NCBI GenBank assembly: GCA_022775005.1
Contig: JALFJR010000015.1
Coordinates: forward strand, 1-57,805
Source: Parabacteroides sp.
Lineage (GTDB): Bacteria > Bacteroidota > Bacteroidia > Bacteroidales > Tannerellaceae
Direction of reading: 5' to 3'
DNA: 57,805 bases
The translations under genes and the position numbers were made by a program. The notes beneath the pieces are model-generated. The model saw only the letters and a program-made list of their open reading frames with translations. It had not been told where the DNA came from and did no database searches. Shown here in pieces: positions 15,065-22,377 of this stretch; positions within the stretch are counted from its first letter, which is position 1, and each line of letters starts with the position of its first letter.

Positions 15065-15763
15065 ATGGATTATGCGATCATTGCCGCAGGCGAAGGATCT
15101 CGCTTAGCGCAAGAAGGGGTAAAATGGCCGAAGCCTCTGGTCAAGTTGAACGGTATAGCATTAATTGATCGGTTAATCGACGTGTTCCTTCGGAATAACG
15201 CCAGCTCCATCAACATCATTGTCAACGAGCAAATGACTGAGGTGCAAGACCATTTGAAGGCTTTGCGTTTGCCCGTTCCCTTTCATCTATTGATTAAGTC
15301 AACGCCCAGCTCCATGCACAGTTTCTACGAGTTGAGCCGAGTATGGCAGGGCGAGGAGATCTGTTTGACAACGGTGGACACCATTTTCCGGGAGGAGGAG
15401 TTCAGCGGATATATCCAAGCCTTTCGCCAAGAGAAGGCATTGGATGGCTTGATGGCCGTCACCGATTACATCGACGACGAGAAGCCGCTCTATGTTCAAA
15501 CCAACGAACAGTTGGACATCGTCAACTTCCTCGATCGTTCGAACGGCGAGTGCCGTTACATCTCCGGGGGTATCTATTGCCTGCGCAAGCCAGCGATTGG
15601 CGTGTTGGAGAAGGCGATTCAAGAAGGCATGTCCCGTATGCGCAACTACCAGCGTCAGTTGATCGCCGAGGGGTTGCATCTGAAGGCCTATCCTTTCAGC
15701 AAGATTATTGACGTAGATCACGCAGAGGACATCGTGAAGGCGGAGGCCTTCGTACAAGCATAA
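15065..15763 (+). CDS. Sugar-nucleotidyltransferase-like NTP transferase
   Basis: A 232-residue single-domain nucleotidyltransferase. The start MDYAIIAAGEGSRL carries the GxGxR-type nucleotide loop, followed by KWPKPLVKLNG with the conserved Lys-Pro. A metal-binding Asp is likely in LTTVDTIF near residues 100-106. These enzymes join a phosphorylated small molecule to CMP, UMP or GMP. As first gene of an operon with a CDP-alcohol phosphatidyltransferase, it could make a CDP-activated head group (for example CDP-polyol), though the substrate is inference. The downstream gene begins after 32 bp. Confidence 0.8.
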   Translation: MDYAIIAAGEGSRLAQEGVKWPKPLVKLNGIALIDRLIDVFLRNNASSINIIVNEQMTEVQDHLKALRLPVPFHLLIKSTPSSMHSFYELSRVWQGEEICLTTVDTIFREEEFSGYIQAFRQEKALDGLMAVTDYIDDEKPLYVQTNEQLDIVNFLDRSNGECRYISGGIYCLRKPAIGVLEKAIQEGMSRMRNYQRQLIAEGLHLKAYPFSKIIDVDHAEDIVKAEAFVQA

Positions 15764-15795
15764 AACTTACGACAAAAGACAGACGAACGAACAAA

Positions 15796-16662
15796 ATGAA
15801 GGAATTAACATTAGCCGGCATCCGGAGAGGAAACCAATTCTCTCCGAATCATGTGGGAAACGATGCCGCCATTTTCGCCTTGACGGCGGAGCACCTGCGC
15901 AAATTGGGATGCAGAGTCAATGAGCACATCGAGTCAGATCTGCTCTTAGGCGATCCCAGCGAGCGCGGTATATTTAATATGGTAAGAGATTGGAAATCGA
16001 TTCATAAATTGCAGGCATTGGAAGATCGAGGTTACTGCGTGGTCAATTCTGGCTACGGCATTGAGAACTGCACCCGCGAGAAGATGACCCGCTTGCTACT
16101 CTCCAACCATATCTCTCATCCTCGGAGCTTGATTCTCCAAACCACGGAGGACCCGATCGCCCCGATGGAAGAGGCGGGCTTCTACAACTGCTGGATCAAG
16201 CGGGGTGATTTCCATGCGATCCACCGTGAGGACGTGACCTATGTGCGCAACCCGGAGGAGGCACGCACGATCTTGAAAGAGTATGCCATCCGTGGCATTC
16301 CCTCCGCCGTGATCAACGAGCACTTGGTTGGCGATTTGGTGAAGTTCTACGGCGTGGCCGGTACCGACTTTTTCTATTGGTTCTATCCCTCAAACATGCG
16401 CCACAGCAAGTTCGGGTTAGAGGCGATCAATGGCACTGCCAAAGGATTGCCTTTCGATGAGCAAACCTTGCAATCGCTTTGCAACGAGGCGGCCAAGGTG
16501 CTGCACGTGGAGGTGTATGGTGGAGATTGCATCGTGGACGAGGAGGGGACGATCCGACTGATCGACTTCAACGACTGGCCCAGCTTTGCCCCTTGCCGAG
16601 AGGCAGCCGCCCCTCACATCGCCCGTCGCATCTTCGACATCATGAGCGAGCGACTTTCATAA
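15796..16662 (+). CDS. ATP-grasp family enzyme
   Basis: A 288-residue protein. The C-terminal half shows the ATP-grasp metal site: CIVDEEGTIRLIDFNDWPSF in pieces (Glu, Asp and Asn at the end of the fold), and the middle has IPSAVINEHLVGDLVKFYG, the hinge strand that holds ATP. ATP-grasp enzymes ligate carboxylates to amines or phosphorylate small molecules. The ending IDFNDWPSF recalls RimK-like ligases and inositol-polyphosphate kinases, and I cannot choose between a ligase and a kinase. In this operon a kinase making the phosphorylated substrate for the first gene, or a ligase decorating the lipid head group, would both make sense. Confidence 0.7.
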   Translation: MKELTLAGIRRGNQFSPNHVGNDAAIFALTAEHLRKLGCRVNEHIESDLLLGDPSERGIFNMVRDWKSIHKLQALEDRGYCVVNSGYGIENCTREKMTRLLLSNHISHPRSLILQTTEDPIAPMEEAGFYNCWIKRGDFHAIHREDVTYVRNPEEARTILKEYAIRGIPSAVINEHLVGDLVKFYGVAGTDFFYWFYPSNMRHSKFGLEAINGTAKGLPFDEQTLQSLCNEAAKVLHVEVYGGDCIVDEEGTIRLIDFNDWPSFAPCREAAAPHIARRIFDIMSERLS

Positions 16663-16693
16663 GTTCATACACGACAAATAACAATTTCACAGC

Positions 16694-17599
16694 ATGAAAG
16701 AACAGCAACAGAAGCCCAGTTTGGAATCGACCTTGAAGTCGATGGACACGGAAGAGTTTATCGACATCCATTTCTATCGTCCGATTGGCTATCAGTGGGC
16801 TTTGTTTTTCAATAAATTGGGTGTTACACCCAACGCCATTACCGTGGCCAGTATCTTTATCGGTATTGCCGCAGGTATCTGCTTTTACCCGAAGGATCTG
16901 ACGATCAACGTGATCGGTATGCTTTTGCTGATCTGGGCAAACTCTTACGACAGTGCCGACGGACAATTAGCCCGTATGACCGGACAGAAAAGCGCACTCG
17001 GACGCATTCTCGATGGCACGGCAGGCGACTTCTGGTTTATTGCCATCTATGCCGCTATCTGCCTTCGCTTAACCCCCGAATGGGACATCTGGATCTGGCT
17101 CTTAGCCGCCGTGACCGGTTGGTTTCACAGTAAACAGGCAGCAATGGCCGACTATTACCGCAACATCCACCTGCTTTTCCTCAAAGGGAAGTCGGGCAGC
17201 GAGCTCTCCCACTCTCCGCAGCTGAAAGAGAACTTCAAGAAGATGAGCTGGAAGAAGGATTTCATCTACAAACTTTTCGAGATGTTCTACATCAACTATA
17301 CGCAAGGACAAGAGGCATGGACACCCCGTTTCCAAGCGATGATGCAACGCATCCGCACGAAGCACAACGGGCAAGCACCAGCGGATTTCTGCCAAGCCTT
17401 CCGCCTGCGTAGCCTTCCGTTGATGAAATACACCAACATGCTCTCGTTTAACACCCGTGTGATTGCCCTCTTCGTGAGCCTCTTCATCGACATGCCCTGG
17501 CTCTATTTCGTGTTCGAGATGACCGTGCTCAACAGCATGTTGCTCTACATGATTCGCACCCACGAACGTATTTGCAAAGAAATGATTGAAAGTTTATGA
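16694..17599 (+). CDS. CDP-alcohol phosphatidyltransferase family membrane enzyme
   Basis: A 301-residue membrane protein. The catalytic signature begins at Asp86 (DSADGQLAR) and continues with Gly103, Asp107 and Asp112. The last two Asp are separated by four residues (DGTAGD), whereas the usual signature has three, so this is a variant subfamily. Hydrophobic segments flank the motif (about 45-65, 70-85, 110-145 and 255-290). Members transfer a phospho-group from a CDP-linked donor to an alcohol, as in phosphatidylinositol-phosphate or phosphatidylglycerol-phosphate synthesis. Its last four bases overlap the start of the HAD gene (ATGA), implying translational coupling. Confidence 0.85.
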   Translation: MKEQQQKPSLESTLKSMDTEEFIDIHFYRPIGYQWALFFNKLGVTPNAITVASIFIGIAAGICFYPKDLTINVIGMLLLIWANSYDSADGQLARMTGQKSALGRILDGTAGDFWFIAIYAAICLRLTPEWDIWIWLLAAVTGWFHSKQAAMADYYRNIHLLFLKGKSGSELSHSPQLKENFKKMSWKKDFIYKLFEMFYINYTQGQEAWTPRFQAMMQRIRTKHNGQAPADFCQAFRLRSLPLMKYTNMLSFNTRVIALFVSLFIDMPWLYFVFEMTVLNSMLLYMIRTHERICKEMIESL

Positions 17600-18309
17600 T
17601 TGACACAACCAAGATAAAGGGTCTTCTTTTCGATTACGGAGGAACGATCGACAGCAACGGGCTCCATTGGGCCGAAGTGATCTGGCAGGCATACGAGGCA
17701 CTGCAAGTACCTGTGAGCAAGGAATGTTTCCGCAATGCATACGTCTATGGCGAGCGCACCTTGGGCAAGAACCCGATCGTGCAGCCTCACCATACCTTCT
17801 TGGATATGCTGCGCCTGAAATGCGACCTGCAAATCCAATGGTTGCAGCAGGAGGGACATCTTTCCACCGAGGTAAATCCCGCTGATGAGATCGCCACATG
17901 GTGCTATGCCTATGCCCGTAAAGCCATCGACCAAGCACGTCCCATCCTAAGGCAATTGGCGGAACGCTATCCGTTGGTGTTGGTTTCCAACTTCTATGGC
18001 AATATCGAGAGCGTACTTCACGACTTTGATTTGGATGGATTGTTCGGATCGATCGTAGAGTCGGCTGTGGTTGGCGTGCGCAAACCGAATCCCGCCATCT
18101 TCCAAATAGGTGTGGATCGTTTAGGTATGCAGTCGGAAGAGGTTGTCGTGATCGGCGACTCGTATGACAAAGACATCGTGCCCGCCACCCAAATCGGCTG
18201 TCAAACCATTTGGCTGAAAAGCATAGGCTGGGCCCCCTATCGAGGCGACGAGACAGCCGATGCCGTACTCGCTGATTTCCAAGAGCTGAAAGCTATTTTC
18301 GGACTTTAG
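17596..18309 (+). CDS. HAD-superfamily hydrolase
   Basis: A 237-residue protein with a HAD fold. Motif I reads LLFDYGGTIDSNG with the nucleophile Asp13, motif II is LVLVSNFYG near 130, and motif IV is VVVIGDSYDKDI near 185-196. The second Asp of the usual DxDGT phosphatase motif is Gly here (DYGGT), so ordinary acid/base catalysis may be altered or supplied elsewhere. Coupled to the CDP-alcohol transferase, it most simply removes the phosphate from a phosphatidyl-head-group-phosphate intermediate; that is inference. Its 3' end overlaps the convergent next gene by 17 bp. Confidence 0.82.
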   Translation: MIDTTKIKGLLFDYGGTIDSNGLHWAEVIWQAYEALQVPVSKECFRNAYVYGERTLGKNPIVQPHHTFLDMLRLKCDLQIQWLQQEGHLSTEVNPADEIATWCYAYARKAIDQARPILRQLAERYPLVLVSNFYGNIESVLHDFDLDGLFGSIVESAVVGVRKPNPAIFQIGVDRLGMQSEEVVVIGDSYDKDIVPATQIGCQTIWLKSIGWAPYRGDETADAVLADFQELKAIFGL

Positions 18310-19468
18310 CCCCTCCCCGCTCCCATCGGAGCACACGGATAGGGCGATCAGCTCCACCTACCAACCGAGGGGAGCAGCAGGTCTCACCCATCTCCTTGAA
18401 TCCGCACTTCTCCATCACTCGACCAGAGGCTGGATTATCCACATAATGGCCACTAATCAGTGAAGGAATGGTGGTCGTGGAGCATATATGTTCCAACAAC
18501 AAACGCAAAGCCTCGCTACAAATACCCCGGTTCCAATAGGGTTTTCCTACCCAATAACCCACCGTCGGTTCATCCGGACGAGCCGGCAAATCACATTCAC
18601 AAGAAGGGCCATAGCCAATGGCTCCAATGGGCTCTTGGGTTTCTTTCCAAACAATCGCCCAAGTGGTATCATTATGAAAAACAGTCCGGATAATCTCCAA
18701 GCTCTCCTCCACAGAGCGATGGGGAGCCCAACCGGCACGAGGTCCGACCTCCGCATCGGATGCGTACTTAAACAGCGCCTCCGCATCCTCCTCTCGCCAA
18801 GGGCGCAGCAGAATCCGATCCGTACCTAACTGGGCATAAGCTACCAATCCAGGAAGCGTGGGATGATCGCAGAAAACGGTTTCTTCCCCCTTCGCATGAA
18901 ATGTCAACAACTTGAGGATGATCAGCATATCACCGCCTCCACCAATTACCATAATCAAGGCGATCACAAACCATCCCAAGTCATTCATCGCAATAGCGAT
19001 AGTCGCAGGCAGAAAACCAACTACAATCGTGGGCATCGCCGCACCTAAAAGATATTGGTTGCGGGTCAGCGGTTCCGTGCAAGCGCAATAGGGTGTCAAC
19101 ATCGACCAGATCACACCAAACTGAATAGCCTTGTAGCGATGCGGGGCAAACCATCCGAACACTGCCCCATGAATCAACTCATGCAACACCGTGAGCAACA
19201 GCACGACAGCCACCACGACTAAGGGGAAAAAGGAGGCATCCGCCATGCTCGATTCCTCATAATCCATAGGCGTGAGCACCGTAAACAATCCCATCAGCAC
19301 CAGCACAAAGGGCATCGTCACAAGCAATCCTAACCAATTCGCTTTCGCCACGCTCACCGTCAAATCGTGTCGTACATAGCCTTCCGCTATCCGTCGCTCA
19401 TTCTCCGCATCAAATGCCACTTTTCGGCGCAGCTCTGCTTTAGACAATTTTCTCTGCTTCTCTTTCAT
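18293..19468 (-). CDS. DUF3267 membrane zincin fused to a GNAT acetyltransferase
   Basis: A 391-residue two-part protein. Residues about 40-210 are DUF3267, a putative membrane zincin metallopeptidase, with hydrophobic segments at 44-66, 80-97, 140-160 and 165-190, the HELIH zinc motif at 96-100 and a conserved GDMLI near 179-183. Residues about 215-380 are a GNAT N-acetyltransferase (RILLRPWREEDAEALF start, PVGYWVGKPYWNRG-like acetyl-CoA region, then NPASGRVMEKCGFKEMG). The sequence is continuous without a stop or frameshift. The two domains are normally separate proteins. Substrates are unknown. It is convergent with the head-group operon and overlaps its last gene by 17 bp. Confidence 0.85.
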   Translation of the reverse strand: MKEKQRKLSKAELRRKVAFDAENERRIAEGYVRHDLTVSVAKANWLGLLVTMPFVLVLMGLFTVLTPMDYEESSMADASFFPLVVVAVVLLLTVLHELIHGAVFGWFAPHRYKAIQFGVIWSMLTPYCACTEPLTRNQYLLGAAMPTIVVGFLPATIAIAMNDLGWFVIALIMVIGGGGDMLIILKLLTFHAKGEETVFCDHPTLPGLVAYAQLGTDRILLRPWREEDAEALFKYASDAEVGPRAGWAPHRSVEESLEIIRTVFHNDTTWAIVWKETQEPIGAIGYGPSCECDLPARPDEPTVGYWVGKPYWNRGICSEALRLLLEHICSTTTIPSLISGHYVDNPASGRVMEKCGFKEMGETCCSPRLVGGADRPIRVLRWERGGAKVRK

Positions 19469-19535
19469 CTCTTCTTACTCAACTCCTAACAAAAGTAACG
19501 TAAACATTTCAGATAAAACCGACTACTCCTAAAAA

Positions 19536-19667
19536 AGATGGGCAACGAGTGCTTTTTCGTTGCCCATTATTTTCCAAGACATTGCCCATCGTTTTTCAAA
19601 ACATTGCCGATGCTTTTTCAATGCGTTGCCCATCGTTTTTCAAAATCATGGGCAAAGAAAAATCAAA
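19536..19667. repeat. 22-bp modular repeat array B (12-bp core + 10-bp spacer)
   Basis: Six units start at 19536, 19558, 19580, 19602, 19624 and 19646. Cores are AGATGGGCAACG (inverted), CGTTGCCCATTA, CATTGCCCATCG, CATTGCCGATGC, CGTTGCCCATCG and TCATGGGCAAAG (inverted). Spacers are mostly tttttcaaaa-like. As in array A, the first unit is inverted and pairs with the second to make a strong stem. It lies between the end of rpiB and the start of the DUF3267-GNAT gene, both on the minus strand. Confidence 0.88.
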
Positions 19668-19687
19668 ACACCGTAAGGGCAAAACCA

Positions 19688-20125
19688 CTATTTCTGCAAA
19701 GGAATCTTGTTTACCCGACGTTGATGGCGACCGCCCTCAAAGGCCGTATCCAAGAAGGCATTGACCATACTCGTTGCGGCTACATTCGCCACGAAACGCC
19801 CTGGCATAACCAACACGTTAGCATCGTTGTGCTCACGTGCCAAGCGGGCGATCTCCTCGCTCCAGCAAAGTGCAGCACGCACGCCTTGATGCTTGTTGAG
19901 TGTCATACCAATGCCGTTGCCCGTGCCACAAATCGCAATGCCAGACGACACCTCAGCCGTCTCAATTGCAGCACCCAACTGATGAGCAAAGTCAGGATAG
20001 TCGCAGCTCTCAGTAGAGTAGCAACCATAATCCTTATACGATAACCCCCGTGCGTCGAGCACAGTCTTCACAAACTCTTTCAACTCGTAACCTGCGTGGT
20101 CACAACATAATCCTATTATCGCCAT
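19688..20125 (-). CDS. rpiB: Ribose 5-phosphate isomerase B
   Basis: A 145-residue protein of RpiB/LacAB type: start IGLCCDHAGYELKEFV, active-site region ESCDYPDFAHQLG, then the GIAICGTGNGIGM signature, and R-A-A-L-C-W with a Cys near the binding pocket. It interconverts ribose 5-phosphate and ribulose 5-phosphate in the non-oxidative pentose phosphate pathway. It starts three bases after the transketolase stop, so the pair is one operon. Confidence 0.93.
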   Translation of the reverse strand: MAIIGLCCDHAGYELKEFVKTVLDARGLSYKDYGCYSTESCDYPDFAHQLGAAIETAEVSSGIAICGTGNGIGMTLNKHQGVRAALCWSEEIARLAREHNDANVLVMPGRFVANVAATSMVNAFLDTAFEGGRHQRRVNKIPLQK

Positions 20126-20128
20126 GCT

Positions 20129-22147
20129 TTATGCTAAAAATTCCTTTACTTGTTGATATACATGCTGTGCCGTGAAACCGAGCTTCTCATCGAGCACCTT
20201 ATAAGGGGCAGAGAATCCGAATGACTCCAAGCCCCAAATCTTACCGTTAGGCCCTACCAAGCCCTCCAAGGTAACAGGCAAACCGGCTGTCAAGCCAAAT
20301 ACCTTGCTTCCTGTCGGAATGATAGACTCCTGATATTCCTTGGATTGCGCACGAAACAGACCTTCCGACGGAGCGGATACGATACGCAACTTGATGCCAT
20401 CCGCACGCAACAACGCCGCGCCCTCTACCAATGTAGATACCTCTGAACCAGAAGCCACCAAGATCACGTCGGGATTCGCATCCTCATTGACAATGTAGGC
20501 ACCCTTCTCTGCCTGATAACGATCGGTCTCAGCCGGCAAATTGTTGATATTCTGACGAGAGAAGATCAACGCTGTCGGTGTAGAAGTATTCTCCATCGCC
20601 AACTTCCACGCTACGGTAGCCTCCTCTACATCGGCCGGGCGAAGCACGAGCATAGAGCTCTTGCCCTTATGATTCTTCAATTTCTCCAACAGGCGGACCT
20701 GAGCCTCCTGCTCTACCGGCTCATGCGTCGGGCCATCCTCACCGACACGGAACGCATCGTGTGTCCAGATGAACTTCACCGGCAACTCCATCAACGCAGC
20801 CATGCGCATCGCAGGTTTCATATAGTCAGAGAAGACAAAAAAGGTACCGCAAGCAGCGATCACACCTCCGTGCAAGCACATACCGATGCAGATACAAGCC
20901 ATTGTCAACTCAGCCACACCTGCCTGGAAGAAAGCACCGCTGAAATCGCCTTTCACGAACGCATGGGTCTTCTTCAAGAAACCATCGGTCTTATCAGAGT
21001 TGGAAAGGTCGGCCGAAGCCACCACCATGTTCTCCACCTTCTCCGCCAAAACGCCTAATACCGTTGCTGAACCCGCACGAGTTGCCTGATTCGGCTTCTG
21101 CTGGATAGCTGCCCAATCAATCTCAGGAGCCTTACCAGAGAACCACTGCTCCAACTTGGCCGCCAAATCGGGATGCGCCTCACTCCACGCCTTCTTCACG
21201 GCGTAACGCTCTGCCACGATAGCCTCCAATTCCGCACGACGCTTCGCATAGATGGCCTCCACCTCGGGGAAGATCGTGAAGGGATGCTCCGGATCACCAC
21301 CCAAGTTCTTAACGGTCTCAGCGATAGAAGCACCTGCCGCAGAGAGCGGTTGACCGTGTGTGCTCACCTTATTCTCATAGCTGCTCTGGTCGGGACCCAT
21401 AGCGCCCTTACCCATCAGCGTATCACCGATGATCAATGTCGGACGCATGCTCTCAGCCTTTGCCTCCGTCAAGGCCGCACGGATCTGCTGAACGTCGTTG
21501 CCATTGATATGCAAGACTTTCCAGCCCCATGCCTCATATTTCTTCTGTACGTCCTCCGTATCCACCTCGTCCACTTTCGTAGAAAGCTGAACGTTGTTGG
21601 CGTCATAGAACATAATCAAATTGCCCAAACCTAATGTACCAGCCACACGACCCGCACCCTGCGAGATCTCCTCCTGAATGCCACCATCGGAGATATAAGC
21701 ATAGATGGTCTGGTTCATGACCTCCTTACCCAAGCGTGCCTGGAGGAACTTCGCCGCGATAGCGGCACCCACCGCATAGGTATGTCCCTGTCCCAAAGGG
21801 CCTGAGGTATTCTCGATGCCTCGGCAGACATCCACCTCGGGATGTCCCGGCGTCACGCTACCCCATTGACGGAACTGCTGCAGCTCCTCCAACGTGTACT
21901 TGCCGCACAACGCCAAAACGCTATACAACATTGGCGACATGTGACCCGGATCCAAGAAGAAGCGGTCACGCCCCTCCCACTTCGGGTTCTGAGGATCATA
22001 TACTAAAAACTCCGAGAACAGCACGTTGACAAAGTCCGCGCCACCCATTGCGCCACCCGGATGGCCGGATTTCGCTTTCTCCACCATAGATGCAGCCAGG
22101 ATACGGATGTTATCCGCTGCTCGGTTCATCACTTGAATATCGTTCAT
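20129..22147 (-). CDS. tkt: Transketolase
   Basis: A 672-residue protein, the usual transketolase length. The N-terminal domain has AKSGHPGGAMGGAD and GPLGQG, then the thiamine-diphosphate-binding segment GDGG-like YISDGGIQEEI with DANNVQLS. The middle domain has GEDGPTHEPVEQ and the C-terminal domain a normal transketolase end. It moves two-carbon units between sugar phosphates and needs thiamine diphosphate and Mg. It is first gene of the tkt-rpiB operon with a -7-like box 30 bp upstream. Confidence 0.95.
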   Translation of the reverse strand: MNDIQVMNRAADNIRILAASMVEKAKSGHPGGAMGGADFVNVLFSEFLVYDPQNPKWEGRDRFFLDPGHMSPMLYSVLALCGKYTLEELQQFRQWGSVTPGHPEVDVCRGIENTSGPLGQGHTYAVGAAIAAKFLQARLGKEVMNQTIYAYISDGGIQEEISQGAGRVAGTLGLGNLIMFYDANNVQLSTKVDEVDTEDVQKKYEAWGWKVLHINGNDVQQIRAALTEAKAESMRPTLIIGDTLMGKGAMGPDQSSYENKVSTHGQPLSAAGASIAETVKNLGGDPEHPFTIFPEVEAIYAKRRAELEAIVAERYAVKKAWSEAHPDLAAKLEQWFSGKAPEIDWAAIQQKPNQATRAGSATVLGVLAEKVENMVVASADLSNSDKTDGFLKKTHAFVKGDFSGAFFQAGVAELTMACICIGMCLHGGVIAACGTFFVFSDYMKPAMRMAALMELPVKFIWTHDAFRVGEDGPTHEPVEQEAQVRLLEKLKNHKGKSSMLVLRPADVEEATVAWKLAMENTSTPTALIFSRQNINNLPAETDRYQAEKGAYIVNEDANPDVILVASGSEVSTLVEGAALLRADGIKLRIVSAPSEGLFRAQSKEYQESIIPTGSKVFGLTAGLPVTLEGLVGPNGKIWGLESFGFSAPYKVLDEKLGFTAQHVYQQVKEFLA

Positions 22148-22176
22148 GATTTATGTAACAAAATTATTTTCTGCCG

Positions 22177-22184
22177 CGAAGATA
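22177..22184 (-). promoter_or_regulatory. -7-like box of tkt
   Basis: The complement reads TATCTTCG, one mismatch from TAnnTTTG, 30 bases before the tkt ATG. The identical box precedes rpsF at 57524-57531. Confidence 0.4.
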
Positions 22185-22234
22185 GCCATTCTATTTCATT
22201 TATTAGGAATTATTCATAAGACAAAAAGAAAAAA

Positions 22235-22356
22235 CTCACGTTTGCGCCCAATGAGCGCAACACTGTGAGGTAAAAATGAACCCCATAGTTCACACGCATC
22301 AACCCCACGGTTCACGCTCAGGAACTATGGGGTTGACGAGTACGAACCGTGGGGTA
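22235..22356. repeat. 22-bp modular array E with interleaved inverted cores
   Basis: Six 12-bp cores start at 22235, 22257, 22279, 22301, 22323 and 22345, each followed by a 10-bp spacer. Cores 3 and 5 (AACCCCATAGTT and AACTATGGGGTT) are exact reverse complements. Cores 4 and 6 (AACCCCACGGTT and AACCGTGGGGTA) match with one difference. Cores 1 and 2 (CTCACGTTTGCG and GCAACACTGTGA) are loosely inverted. The period equals that of arrays A-D but the cores and spacers differ. It lies between the GH78 gene's 3' end and the tkt promoter. Confidence 0.8.
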
Positions 22357-22377
22357 TTCTGACAAGATGCTATCTGA

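Noticed and set aside
18434-18442. DnaA box TTATCCACA inside the DUF3267-GNAT gene
   Set aside because: A single box inside a coding region far from dnaA is expected by chance; no cluster is present.
19538-20044. A 168-codon plus-strand frame over array B and antisense to rpiB
   Set aside because: The first third reads the repeats and the rest is opposite a certain gene.
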